Notes: generated by a model from the sequence alone, not told the origin. Shown: positions 38,929 to 47,626, counted from the first letter of the stretch. The stretch: 64,000 nucleotides of DNA from Schlesneria paludicola DSM 18645 (GCF_000255655.1 NZ_JH636435.1:1545770-1609769); one strand, 5' to 3'. A program made the numbers and translations.

Positions 38929-38958
38929 GTGGGGAACAGTGGGGAACAATGGTGAAAA
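38929..38958 (+). promoter_or_regulatory. MraZ operator: three 10-bp direct repeats
   Basis: GTGGGGAACA occurs twice in tandem (38929-38938, 38939-38948), followed by a degenerate third copy ATGGTGAAAA (38949-38958) that abuts the ATG. Known MraZ operators are TGGGN repeats with 5-bp spacers, so the 10-bp period and the GGGGA core fit. Autorepression of mraZ is the likely use. Confidence 0.8.
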
Positions 38959-39384
38959 ATGGCACTAACGGGGACCTACCTCCGAACGCTGGATGACAAG
39001 CGTCGTCTGGCGGTGCCGAAGCGGGTCAAGGATGACTTTGCGGAAGAAAACCTCGAAAGCCTCATCATCGCCCCAGGGACCGAGAAATCACTTGCGGTGT
39101 ACTCACCGAAGGGCTTCGATCAATTCGCAGCTCGACTGTCAGCGACACCCGAGAATCAGCGGTATCTGCGACTGTTTTATTCGTCTGCTGAACGGGTGGA
39201 ACTCGACAGCCAAAGTCGTGTTCGCATCCCAGATCGACTGGCCGACTTTGCGGGATTGAAACGAGACGTCTACCTGTTAGGTGTCCAGGATCATGCGGAG
39301 TTGTGGGACAAGGAGGCGTGGGACGCCTTCATGACAACCCACACCCCCGACTTCGATCAACTGGCCCTGAAAGCGATGTCATAG
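38959..39384 (+). CDS. mraZ: MraZ transcriptional regulator (orphan)
   Basis: It is a two-AbrB-domain DNA-binding protein of 141 aa. Both MraZ boxes are seen: TYLRTLDDKRRLAVPKRVKD at the start and ELDSQSRVRIPDRLADFAG in the second half. In most bacteria mraZ heads the division/cell-wall cluster (rsmH, ftsL, ftsI and so on). Here no such gene follows; the next gene is a phosphoesterase 397 bases away. MraZ-type operator repeats and a promoter lie directly upstream, so autoregulation appears to have survived. Confidence 0.92.
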   Translation: MALTGTYLRTLDDKRRLAVPKRVKDDFAEENLESLIIAPGTEKSLAVYSPKGFDQFAARLSATPENQRYLRLFYSSAERVELDSQSRVRIPDRLADFAGLKRDVYLLGVQDHAELWDKEAWDAFMTTHTPDFDQLALKAMS

Positions 39385-39781
39385 TGGAGCTGCAAACCTG
39401 AAATGACACGTTGATGAACTCGCAACGAGCAGGCCAACGAAGCTGCGGGCGATATTCATGAATCTGTCAGGACAATTTGGCTGTGCCACTCGTCAAAAAG
39501 GAATCACGTGCGATTCCGCTGGCAACCGGGCTACGCGGAACGGTCGGAGATGATGCCGACCATGGAAGGTGTGATGGGAAGCGCGGCAGCGTCCCGTCAC
39601 GGGTCATTCGCCCAATCCTGGCGCAGCCGCCGGGCGGAAAGGACGCCGCCCGCGGCGAATGGCTTCTCTTGTAAAACCGCCGCAACCGTTCGACCACACC
39701 TTGCCATGATCCTGTCCCTCTCGCCATGATGCCGACGACGGCGCATTGAGCAACCGAGTTTATCGACAGGAACCGCAGCCG
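39385..39781. other. Intergenic region, 397 bp
   Basis: It lies between mraZ and the phosphoesterase gene. Open frames on both strands are low-complexity and lack signals. A GC-rich imperfect inverted repeat (CCGCCGGGCGGAAAGGACGC region, around 39625-39655) might act as a terminator, though no T run follows. Confidence 0.45.
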
Positions 39782-40339
39782 ATGCTGATCGGGATCTTCG
39801 CTGATAGTCACGACCACCTGGACAACATCCGCCAGGCCGTGTCTCTCTTCAACGAATCAAACTGCGAACTCGTCGTCTTCGCCGGGGATCTGGTGTCTTC
39901 GTTCGCAGTACCTCCGTTGCGTGCCCTTCGCTGCAAAGTCATCGGCTGCTTCGGCGACAACGAAGGGAACAAACCCGGTGTCACTGCGGGCATGCGGATC
40001 ATCGGCACGATCGGTGAACCGCCATTTGGTTTCAAGACGCCCGACGGGTGCCGAATCCTGGTGACGCATATGGACCGAATGCTGCGTGGACTGGAAGGCG
40101 ACTTCGATGTCGCGATCTATGCTCACACGCACAAGCCGAACATCACACACGACGCGGCAGGCCGCCTGTTCATTAATCCCGGTGAAACAAGCGGGTGGTC
40201 ATACGGCCGACCGTCCGTTGCATTGCTCGAAACTTCGACCAAGCAAGCGTGGATCGTCGATCTGCAACCTTTCAGCCCCCCACTTCAGCCATCGCCCCGG
40301 CAGGCGACATCGCCCAAGCCGCGCACTGAACGGTCGTGA
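39782..40339 (+). CDS. YfcE-type metallophosphoesterase
   Basis: ATG at 39782 follows AGGAA by about nine bases. Calcineurin-like metal-binding motifs are in order: FADSHDH, FAGDLVS, CFGDNEG (where GNxD is common), VTHMDRM and IYAHTHKP. The length of about 185 aa fits the MJ0936/YfcE subfamily of metal-dependent phosphodiesterases. The Pro/Ser-rich tail of about 25 residues is variable. The substrate is unknown. Confidence 0.88.
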   Translation: MLIGIFADSHDHLDNIRQAVSLFNESNCELVVFAGDLVSSFAVPPLRALRCKVIGCFGDNEGNKPGVTAGMRIIGTIGEPPFGFKTPDGCRILVTHMDRMLRGLEGDFDVAIYAHTHKPNITHDAAGRLFINPGETSGWSYGRPSVALLETSTKQAWIVDLQPFSPPLQPSPRQATSPKPRTERS

Positions 40340-40391
40340 CAGCTTGCCTGCATCCTGATAGCTCGTTCACATCAGGAACTGACATACCGGG

Positions 40392-40697
40392 TCAATCGGA
40401 CGTCTTGTCGGTCGGTAATGGGATTGCACCTGCCGCCGGCTTACCGTGCCCCGCTTTGATATAGGCTGCGCGCTGCGCGGCGTAATCTTCAGCCGTCAGC
40501 GCGTCAGTGCTGGCGACCGCGGACTGAGCATCGGCAAAAGACCGCTTCAAAAACGACACACACCATCCGCATCCCGTCCCCGCACCTCCACACTCGCTGA
40601 TCTGACTGGCGCGCTTGGGCCGGTGGATGCGAATGAAGTTCATGATCTTCCGCTTCGAGACGTGGAAGCAATAACAAATCGTGTCGTCGTCTTTCAT
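40392..40697 (-). CDS. BFD-like [2Fe-2S]-binding protein
   Basis: ATG at 40697 has GGCAGG close upstream; an ATG seven codons earlier is possible. The first about 50 residues hold the four cluster cysteines of bacterioferritin-associated ferredoxin domains: ICYCFHV, then CGGAGTGCGWC. The second half is an Ala-rich helical tail (AAQRAAYIKAGHGKPAAG). BFD helps release iron from bacterioferritin, but no bacterioferritin gene is near, and the same domain also occurs as an electron-transfer or assembly module. Confidence 0.83.
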   Translation of the reverse strand: MKDDDTICYCFHVSKRKIMNFIRIHRPKRASQISECGGAGTGCGWCVSFLKRSFADAQSAVASTDALTAEDYAAQRAAYIKAGHGKPAAGAIPLPTDKTSD

Positions 40698-41137
40698 CAG
40701 CCTGCCTGCTTCATCCAAAAACTTCGATGCCAGAACTTCAGGAATTCTTTGCGAATATCAATTATTACAAAATTTGCTGGAACAAAGAAACACATGTTGA
40801 CCCATCAGAAATTAGCCTCTATGTTCCGCCCGCCCGCACTGACCAGATCAAGATGATCAGCCAGCACGAGCAAGCCAATCCGATCTCGCGACTCATCATT
40901 CATCTGAATTCGATTCGACAGATCACCACCGTTTCGCCCGTCAATTTCGACGATTCCGCCGAGACAATTTCGATTGTCCACTTGAGTATACAAAGACCTT
41001 CCCGTTCGTTCGGCCCCCTGGTTGAACGGCGTGTTGCATCCAAGCATGGAGGCTTCGATGCATGCGACGAAGAGCGGGTGCGGGACGACCTCACATGGAA
41101 GTGAAGCGTCCCGTTTAAAATTCGAAGCGTCCGATCG

Positions 41138-41186
41138 CCCCGGAAGCAACTTGTCCTTCGCCCCCCTTGGACCGGTTGCTTCCGGG
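41138..41186. terminator. Possible terminator stem-loop
   Basis: CCCGGAAGCAAC pairs with GTTGCTTCCGGG across a loop of about 23 bases. A T-rich run (CATTTTCATTTTT) follows on the plus strand. No plus-strand gene clearly ends just before it. Confidence 0.45.
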
Positions 41187-41265
41187 CATTTTCATTTTTA
41201 CGTTGAAAATACTGTGCACATTCGCACGGATTATTCGGCGATGGGCAACACCGGGCCAGCAGAAT

Positions 41266-41301
41266 ATTCTCCTCGATCCCAAGCTTCGCTTGGGATCGTT
41301 T
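41266..41301. repeat. Dispersed hairpin repeat, single copy
   Basis: CTCGATCCCAAGCTTCGCTTGGGATCG is a near-perfect palindrome and a variant of the hairpin module at 19019, 26538 and 44520. Confidence 0.7.
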
Positions 41302-41415
41302 CGCATGCCCAGACGTTGTGTGCAGACGGATCTCCAACCTCCTGCATGCTCGGCAAAAGACGAGATCGAAAGACACGCTCCGAAGCGGGAAATCTGGAAA
41401 TGAAGGCAAGCGTCA

Positions 41416-41479
41416 CAGCGTGTTAAAAGAAAGGGGACTGGCTCCGCGAGGTGCCTGTCCCCTTTCTTTTAACACGCTG
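41416..41479. repeat. 64-bp near-perfect palindrome, GGGGACAGGCACC family
   Basis: The 27-base arms start CAGCGTGTTAAAAGAAAGGG on the left and mirror it on the right (41453-41479), with one mismatch and a ten-base loop TCCGCGAGGT. The same hairpin sits inside the element at 29476-29644. It lies 22 bases beyond the stop of the minus-strand transporter gene and could end its transcript. Confidence 0.85.
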
Positions 41480-41501
41480 TTCTTTCACTCGACTTGTCAC
41501 C

Positions 41502-42956
41502 TCACGCCGCAGCAGCCGGTGTCAAGAACTTCATAACCTGATCGCGTAGTGCATAGATCGCCACACAGGTGATCGAGATGAACGCAAGCCAGAGCATGAG
41601 ATCGATGATCAGCGAGGGGGTCAGGCGGCGATCCAGTTTTCGATATCGAAAATAGATCGTTGCGGCCGTGATGATTGGCAGCGTCAATGCCTGGCCGAAC
41701 CCGCCGACAACAACCATCCATCGTGGCTCCTTGAACGTCAAAAACAAAAGCAACGCGATGACGGGAATCAGCAGCGACACCCAGTGAACCACACGCGCCC
41801 GATCATGCGGAGATCGGTAACGGACGAAACTGGCAAGACTGACGGCGTCCGCAACGAGCCTCGCATTGCCGGCGGACGACAGATAGAGCGTCTTGAAGAG
41901 CACCGCACCGGCTCCGATCAAGAACGCGATCTGGGTCCAGGTCCCGAAGGTATCGACGAACATTCGTGACAAATGCAGGATCATGTCTCGCCCCTGAGGA
42001 TGCAGCCCTTGCGGATGCAGGACCGTCGCCCCCATACAGTAGAACGCAACCGTTGAGATCGTAAAGACGACCATACTGACCCAGGCATCCAGATACATTA
42101 CGCGGATCCATCCTCGAGCACGACGTTCCCATTCGGGACTGCCGTCACATTGCCCGACGTATCGCGCATAGCCCTTTTCCAGGCACCAGTAGGGATAGTA
42201 AAACAGCTCGGCGGCTCCTACCCCGGTGATGCCGAACACACCGAACGCCGCGGCAATTCCTTCAGGTGGCAAGCCGAATGTCAGCCCCGACACGACTTCG
42301 TTCCAGGGAATTGGAAACTTCGTCGCGGGTAGCGATGCCGTCGCGACGACAGTCACGATCGTCAGCGTCACCACCAGAAATGTGGTGATCGATTCGATGC
42401 GACGATAGCTACCGCTCCACAGCAGTAACATCGCCATCAGACAGGTCAGGACCGCCCAAGGATATTCCGGACGATCGCGAATCACATCCGCAAGCTGGGG
42501 TGCCGACGATTCAAGGAACCCAGTCAGCGCAGGCGTCACGCCGGGAAACGCAAGATTCAGCGACTGTCCGACCGTGCCTGTCATGGCGCCGAGTTGGAAG
42601 ATCGTGGTGAGCATCATCACGAACCACCACCAGACGATCCAATTTGCCCCCAGACGGGGGCCACTCAGTTCATTGACCGCGCCCAATGTCGGTTTGCCCG
42701 ACGAAATCGCGTAGCGGCCGAGTTCCGTCTGGACGAAGACCTTGACCACGCAGCTATACAGAATCAACCAGAGGAACACGAAGCCATAATTGGCCCCCAG
42801 AGATGTCGTCAGCAGCAGTTCGCCCGATCCCACGATCGTACCGGCCAGGATGATCCCGGGGCCGATTTTACGTAGCGCTTGCCACAGTGATGTTGGCGGA
42901 TCTTGAATCACATCCGGCGGCAGGGCATACGGATCGTATTCAGTGGCTTCGCTCAT
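41502..42956 (-). CDS. Nramp-related divalent-metal transporter family protein
   Basis: About eleven membrane segments are predicted over 484 aa. The first helix region reads GPGIILAGTIVGSGELLLT. In proven Nramp proteins the same place is GPG...DPGN with metal-binding Asp and Asn. Here GSGE replaces DPGN, and the helix-6 region (GVGAAELFYYPYWCLEKGYA) also lacks the usual Ala-x-x-Met-Pro. It therefore belongs to an Nramp-like clade with altered substrate site; the substrate could be Mg2+, Mn2+ or something else. ATG at 42956 has AAAGG upstream. Confidence 0.85.
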   Translation of the reverse strand: MSEATEYDPYALPPDVIQDPPTSLWQALRKIGPGIILAGTIVGSGELLLTTSLGANYGFVFLWLILYSCVVKVFVQTELGRYAISSGKPTLGAVNELSGPRLGANWIVWWWFVMMLTTIFQLGAMTGTVGQSLNLAFPGVTPALTGFLESSAPQLADVIRDRPEYPWAVLTCLMAMLLLWSGSYRRIESITTFLVVTLTIVTVVATASLPATKFPIPWNEVVSGLTFGLPPEGIAAAFGVFGITGVGAAELFYYPYWCLEKGYARYVGQCDGSPEWERRARGWIRVMYLDAWVSMVVFTISTVAFYCMGATVLHPQGLHPQGRDMILHLSRMFVDTFGTWTQIAFLIGAGAVLFKTLYLSSAGNARLVADAVSLASFVRYRSPHDRARVVHWVSLLIPVIALLLFLTFKEPRWMVVVGGFGQALTLPIITAATIYFRYRKLDRRLTPSLIIDLMLWLAFISITCVAIYALRDQVMKFLTPAAAA

Positions 42957-43205
42957 CGCGGGGCCTTTCTGGTTTTTTGAGATTGTTTGGAGGTCAAGCA
43001 TTCTCCTGCGTGACGCCCACAAAGCAAGCGACTTGCAACAGCGGCACCTCGCAAATCATCGCGAACAACGACGCCACAATGGCAGTTCATTTTCACCATC
43101 CGATCACAAAAGTCTGTCAATGACGGACGCGGCCAGACTGCTATTCGTTGGATCGTCCGGTATCATGCCGTGATGCTCGTTTCATTACTTGAAGGAACCG
43201 GGACT

Positions 43206-44483
43206 ATGCATTCTGCTGATCGACGTCAATTTCTTCAGTCTTCTGCCCTGGCTTCGGCCGCATCACTTGCCCCCTGGATGTTCAACGCCGTCTCCGCTCA
43301 GGAATCGACAAGTCGAGACCTTTCGGTCGGCATTATCGGCACGGGGCGAGGAATGGCCCACGCGGCTGCAATTTTCAATTCCAAAGGCGTCGCACTGAAC
43401 TACGTCTGTGACGTCGATCAAAAGCGGTTGGCGCTTGCGATGAAAACGGTGGAAGGGCGCGGCGCGAAGGCTCAAGGAATTACTGACCTGCGTCGAATGC
43501 TGGACGATCCCAAACTGGACGCCGTCTTCGTGGCGACCACCAACCACTGGCACGCGCCAGCCACGATCTTGGCCTGTGCCGCAGGCAAACACGTGTACGT
43601 TGAAAAGCCCGGCAGTCACAACGCTCGCGAAGGCGAGCTGATGGTTCAGGCCGCGCGGAAATACAATCGTCTGGTTCAAATGGGTAATCAGCGGCGCACC
43701 TGGCCCGCAATTCGTGAAGCCATGGGCAAGTTGAAAGAAGGCGTCATCGGTCGCTTGCTGTTCGCGAGGTGCTGGTACGACGCCGACCGCGGGTCGATCG
43801 GAAAGGGCAAAGTGGTTCCCGTTCCAGAAAATCTGGACTACTCGATGTGGCAGGGCCCCGCGCCGGAACGTCCCTATCTCGACAATCTGGTCCATTACAA
43901 TTGGCACTGGCGCTGGCATTGGGGCGGCGGAGAACTGGCCAACAACGGCATTCACTCATTGGATGTCGCGCGATGGGGACTGGGGGTCGAATACCCGACA
44001 GAGATCAGCTTTCTCGGAGGCCGGTACCATTTTGACGATGATCAAGAAACACCGGACACAGGCGTGGCCGTCTTCAATTTCGGCGACAAAGGAATCAGCT
44101 GGGACTTTAGTAGCTGCCTGCCACGCCGCGACGAAAAGCATGCAACCGTCATTTTCTACGGGACTGAAGGAACCTTGCAAATCCTTCAGAATGGATACCG
44201 CATCCTGAATCCCAAAGGCGAGGAAATCGGAAAGGGCTCTGGTACCGGTGGCGAACAGGAGCATATCGCGAACTTCCTGGACAGCGTTCGAACTGGCGCT
44301 CCACTGAATTCCGAAATCGAGGAAGGGCAGAAGAGTACGCTGCTGTGCCACCTCGGAAACATCTCGTACAAGCTCAAACGAATGCTAAAGTTTGATCCGG
44401 AATCACGGCGGTTCGTTAGTGATAGTGAAGCCGATGCGCTGCTCAGCCGCGAGTACCGTCCCGGCTGGGAACCGGTTGTCTGA
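43206..44483 (+). CDS. Tat-exported Gfo/Idh/MocA-family oxidoreductase
   Basis: The N-terminus DRRQFLQSSALASAASLAPW is a Tat-like signal (RRQFLQ). A Rossmann domain follows (VGIIGTGRGMAHAAA, DAVFVATTNHWHAPATILAC, VYVEKPGSHN), then the C-terminal alpha/beta domain with HWRWHWGGGELANNGIHSLD. EKP is the family's conserved lysine motif. ATG at 43206 follows AAGGA. Exported members are very common in planctomycetes and probably act on sugars or polyols; the substrate is unknown. Length of 425 aa is normal. Confidence 0.92.
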   Translation: MHSADRRQFLQSSALASAASLAPWMFNAVSAQESTSRDLSVGIIGTGRGMAHAAAIFNSKGVALNYVCDVDQKRLALAMKTVEGRGAKAQGITDLRRMLDDPKLDAVFVATTNHWHAPATILACAAGKHVYVEKPGSHNAREGELMVQAARKYNRLVQMGNQRRTWPAIREAMGKLKEGVIGRLLFARCWYDADRGSIGKGKVVPVPENLDYSMWQGPAPERPYLDNLVHYNWHWRWHWGGGELANNGIHSLDVARWGLGVEYPTEISFLGGRYHFDDDQETPDTGVAVFNFGDKGISWDFSSCLPRRDEKHATVIFYGTEGTLQILQNGYRILNPKGEEIGKGSGTGGEQEHIANFLDSVRTGAPLNSEIEEGQKSTLLCHLGNISYKLKRMLKFDPESRRFVSDSEADALLSREYRPGWEPVV

Positions 44484-44504
44484 CCACCAGCCCCAAGGTC
44501 GAGC

Positions 44505-44560
44505 GATTCCTCGTCATTTCCTCGTTACCAAGCTCCCGCTTGGTCACGCCTCTTGCAACT
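44505..44560. repeat. Dispersed hairpin repeat
   Basis: ATTCCTCGTCATTTCCTCG leads into TTACCAAGCTCCCGCTTGGT and a CACGCCTCTTGCAAC tail. The tail matches the third unit at 26587-26630, and the CTCGTCATTTC lead-in matches the one inside the element at 29476. Confidence 0.75.
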
Positions 44561-44636
44561 AATGAAGTGACAGCCTGGGAACAAAGAGAAACGGCAAAGC
44601 GCGCAAATTCACGACTCACGAAAAGGAACTCGCGAA

Positions 44637-45266
44637 ATGGACGAATTCGAAGGCTCGCCGAAGACATGGCCTCCGCTTGGGATGCCCACCGGCAGCGTCC
44701 GGGCGATCCTGACGTTGATCCTGGTCGCCGTCGTGATCACGAGGATCGTGCGCGGAGGCGACTTAACTCTCGATCCCGCACACGATGACCTGCTTTGGAT
44801 CGAAGCGCTTCTGATCGCGCTGTCGCACTACTTTACATCTCGACGATTCGTCGACTTGCCACCCAATGCCCGACGCCAGTTGGAAGACGACGGGATCCTG
44901 GATCGCGAGCGAAATCCGTTGTTCCTGCCGCGAAATTCCATCCGCGTCATCATCATCGCGGCGTTCGGCTGGCTGGCATACTACTTATACGAACACAACC
45001 GGCTGCTCGAACATCACGCGGCGACCCTGTTGGCGATGATGGCCTCGTTCCTGCTCGGCGCAACAGTTCGGCGAATCGGTATCTGGCTGAATCGAAACCA
45101 GGTGAAGCGTTCGCAGGGGACATTTGGAGATTTGAAGGCGCTCGTGGTCCTGGCCGCGATGCTCTGCGTCGCAATTCCCGAGTTTCTTGGCTCGCCCGAT
45201 GTGCTTCATCCGGTGTTCCATCGTGTGGCTCTGGGAATGATGCTCTTCTATTTCGGATCTCGTTAG
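44637..45266 (+). CDS. Hypothetical membrane protein, 209 aa
   Basis: It is preceded by AAAAGGA ten bases before the ATG. Five hydrophobic segments are seen: about residues 20-40 (AILTLILVAVVITRIV), 53-68, 101-119 (VIIIAAFGWLAYYLYE), 127-142 and 170-208. A short soluble loop rich in Arg and Asp lies between the second and third. I do not recognise the family. A small planctomycete inner-membrane protein of unknown role. Confidence 0.7.
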   Translation: MDEFEGSPKTWPPLGMPTGSVRAILTLILVAVVITRIVRGGDLTLDPAHDDLLWIEALLIALSHYFTSRRFVDLPPNARRQLEDDGILDRERNPLFLPRNSIRVIIIAAFGWLAYYLYEHNRLLEHHAATLLAMMASFLLGATVRRIGIWLNRNQVKRSQGTFGDLKALVVLAAMLCVAIPEFLGSPDVLHPVFHRVALGMMLFYFGSR

Positions 45267-45316
45267 TTGGAAATCGAGTGAGGCTGGCCTGAAGGGCGCG
45301 TCACTGTTTCCGGCAT

Positions 45317-47626
45317 TCATTCGGCCGGTCCCGCTTTCACTTCAGGGATTCGCGGGTGGATTGCTCCCGCGGTTTCCAATGCGTCTTTTCGATTTAGACT
45401 GGCGATCCATTCTGTCAAAATCGCAATTGCCTTTTCGTCGACCACTCGTGATGCGACATGCGGCATTCTCCCCAATCCCTCAAGCTTCATTCGTTCCAGA
45501 ATTAACGAACGTTGCGGTTCACCAGGGACCAGGATGCGTGGATCGGTCAGGTTGAAGCGTCCCTGTCCGGGCCGAGTGTTAACCGTCATGGTTTGTGAAA
45601 CGGGGATGGACGCCTGCAACTCGAAATCTGCGTTACCACCCCCCCATTTTCGATGACAGTGCGCGCAGTTAGCGTGCAAGTACGATCGCGCACGCAGATT
45701 CAAATCGGCCGTCAAATCCTGATAGTCCACCAGGCGAGGCAGCTCATCCGCAGGCTTCGGCAGTTTCTCGACGAAAAGTCCCAGTCGATTAAGGACATCC
45801 AACTGGTTCGCGACAACGCCACCATAGTTGTGCGTCTTGTTCATCTGCAGAGTCGAGACACCCAAGACGTACTTTGAGGCCATGGTATGGCAAAGGGCAC
45901 ATTCCGTCCGGCTAGGAAATCGCCACACCTGCTGACGCTGGCCCCCGGGCGCGGCCGCGTCTTGAATCGTCAGCACGCGGTCGAGCCCACTCGCATCCAG
46001 CAGTTCCGCATCGGTCTGGTCGTCATTCCAGACATAGGTATATCCTAACCACAACTGAGCTCCATATTCGTCATCATCTCCCGGCATTTTATGAAACTTC
46101 AGTAACCGCGTTTCCAGCCGTCGGCGGCTGGAAGGGTTGCCCTGTTCCATGTCAATCGAGAACGTTTTCACCAGCACTGTCCCGTCAGGAAACCGCCAGC
46201 CACGATCGGCATAGTCGGGTCCGTGCGGATAGACGACCGTGTCGAATTCCATTGTAGAATTCCCAGGAATGGCGAGAAACCGATCCTTCTCGGCTCCATC
46301 TGACCAGAGCGGTGCATTGACGGAATAGGGAATGAGCCCCTGGGCGGGAATCAAATCTTTCGTCGAGTCAAACAGTCCTGTCTCACTGAGTTTTTTCGGA
46401 AAGGGTTTCGTCGACACCTGAACGTTCGATTTGACCAGCCGATGAAAGCCGCCTCCCGCAAAGTCGACCAGATACACATCTCCTTCAAGGTCGTGCGCAA
46501 ATTCGACAATGCGAATTTGCGTGTCCGTCAACTGGTGATGTTCGGTCACGTTCTCGCCTGTAAGTCGCAGTGACCAGACCTTTCCAGTGTCGTAGTCCCC
46601 ATACACGTAGGCGCCGTTCAATTCCGGCAGACGGCTCGATCGTGCGACGTATCCTCCGGTGATCGAGCGAAAATCCGCATGATTGTGTTCGACGAGCGGG
46701 GGAATGATTTCTGTCGGTCCTTGGGGACGCTCAGGACGAAACGGATGATTGCCCTCTTTCACGCTCCATCCGTAGTTGCCGCCACGCTGGATCAGGTCGA
46801 TCATCTCCCACAAATCTTGACCGACTTCTCCCGCCCACAACCGCTGCTGACCATCAAAGCTGAACTTCCAGACCTGACGCAGGCCATACGCCCAGACTTC
46901 GCCCCGGGCCCCCTTCACTCCGACAAACGGGTTGTCACGAGGGATGAAATACGCAAGCCCGGGATCAACATGATCGACATCAATTCGTAAGATTGAGGCG
47001 AGCAGGTCGCTGATGTCTTGCCCCGTCAATCGGCCATCAGCAATTCCACTTCCATCACCGGTTGCCAGATACAAATAGCCATCGGGACCAAAGCGAATGC
47101 AGCCGCCATTATGACCGCCCGCTGGCCATTCTAGTAGAACTTGCTCGGTCCTTGGGTCAGCGATAAGCGGCCCTCCGGGTGGAACGTGAAACCGGGACAA
47201 GCGGCTTCCATTTTGGATCTCAGGGTCGTCGTCGTGAATGTACGTCAGATAAAAGAAGCCGTTTTGTGCGAACTGTGGATGAAAGACGAGACCGTAGGTT
47301 GTCTTCTGAAGATCGATCAGCAGTTGCGATTCATTCACGTCCGAGCGAATCTCAAACGTGAAAATCTTTCCTGGACGAGTCGCGACTCCAAACCGTCCGT
47401 ACCCCGGCACAAGCCCGACTGACAGCGGTTCGACGAATTTGAGCTTGGGAAATGCCCGCTCGGTCGTGTAGGGATCGGGCAGATCGGGTGACCCCTGCAG
47501 ATTGCCCGTCGTCCACGGAACCCTCTGATGCGTATCAAACGATGAAGCGGGCTTCACGGGTTCCGCCGCGGCGGCCAATACGGGCATCGCGAACATCAAC
47601 GCCAGCGCAATTGGAGCCCACACCAT
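45317..47626 (-). CDS. Secreted PQQ-type sugar dehydrogenase-like propeller with dihaem cytochrome domain
   Basis: ATG at 47626 has GAGGTG upstream and begins a signal peptide (ALALMFAMPVLAAAA). The first about 380 residues are a glucose/sorbosone dehydrogenase-like propeller (GGHNGGCIRFGPDGYLYLAT, AYGLRQVWKFSFDGQ, GGNYGWSVKEG). The C-terminal half is a SO2930-like dihaem c domain with two haem sites, ECALCHTM and NCAHCHRK. It is expected to oxidise a sugar or alcohol outside the membrane and pass electrons to the haems. A longer frame to 47677 is possible. Confidence 0.88.
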   Translation of the reverse strand: MVWAPIALALMFAMPVLAAAAEPVKPASSFDTHQRVPWTTGNLQGSPDLPDPYTTERAFPKLKFVEPLSVGLVPGYGRFGVATRPGKIFTFEIRSDVNESQLLIDLQKTTYGLVFHPQFAQNGFFYLTYIHDDDPEIQNGSRLSRFHVPPGGPLIADPRTEQVLLEWPAGGHNGGCIRFGPDGYLYLATGDGSGIADGRLTGQDISDLLASILRIDVDHVDPGLAYFIPRDNPFVGVKGARGEVWAYGLRQVWKFSFDGQQRLWAGEVGQDLWEMIDLIQRGGNYGWSVKEGNHPFRPERPQGPTEIIPPLVEHNHADFRSITGGYVARSSRLPELNGAYVYGDYDTGKVWSLRLTGENVTEHHQLTDTQIRIVEFAHDLEGDVYLVDFAGGGFHRLVKSNVQVSTKPFPKKLSETGLFDSTKDLIPAQGLIPYSVNAPLWSDGAEKDRFLAIPGNSTMEFDTVVYPHGPDYADRGWRFPDGTVLVKTFSIDMEQGNPSSRRRLETRLLKFHKMPGDDDEYGAQLWLGYTYVWNDDQTDAELLDASGLDRVLTIQDAAAPGGQRQQVWRFPSRTECALCHTMASKYVLGVSTLQMNKTHNYGGVVANQLDVLNRLGLFVEKLPKPADELPRLVDYQDLTADLNLRARSYLHANCAHCHRKWGGGNADFELQASIPVSQTMTVNTRPGQGRFNLTDPRILVPGEPQRSLILERMKLEGLGRMPHVASRVVDEKAIAILTEWIASLNRKDALETAGAIHPRIPEVKAGPAE

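Larger units (their letters stand above)
40698..41501. other. Long intergenic region, 804 bp, with repeats
   Basis: Base composition shifts toward A+T at 40740-41000. Two opposed frames are open over the first half (40727-41104 plus, 40805-41149 minus); neither shows a domain or signal. The second half holds a stem-loop (41138-41186), a dispersed hairpin repeat (41266-41301) and a long palindrome (41416-41479). Confidence 0.5.

Noticed and set aside
39467-39817. Minus-strand frame of 116 codons between mraZ and the phosphoesterase gene
   Set aside because: It overlaps the start of the phosphoesterase gene and is low-complexity (Arg/Ser/Pro-rich) with no ribosome site.
40727-41149. Two opposed frames (125 and 114 codons) in the 804-bp gap
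   Set aside because: They overlap on opposite strands and neither has a recognisable motif or convincing ribosome site. One could be a decayed gene, but the evidence is too weak to call.
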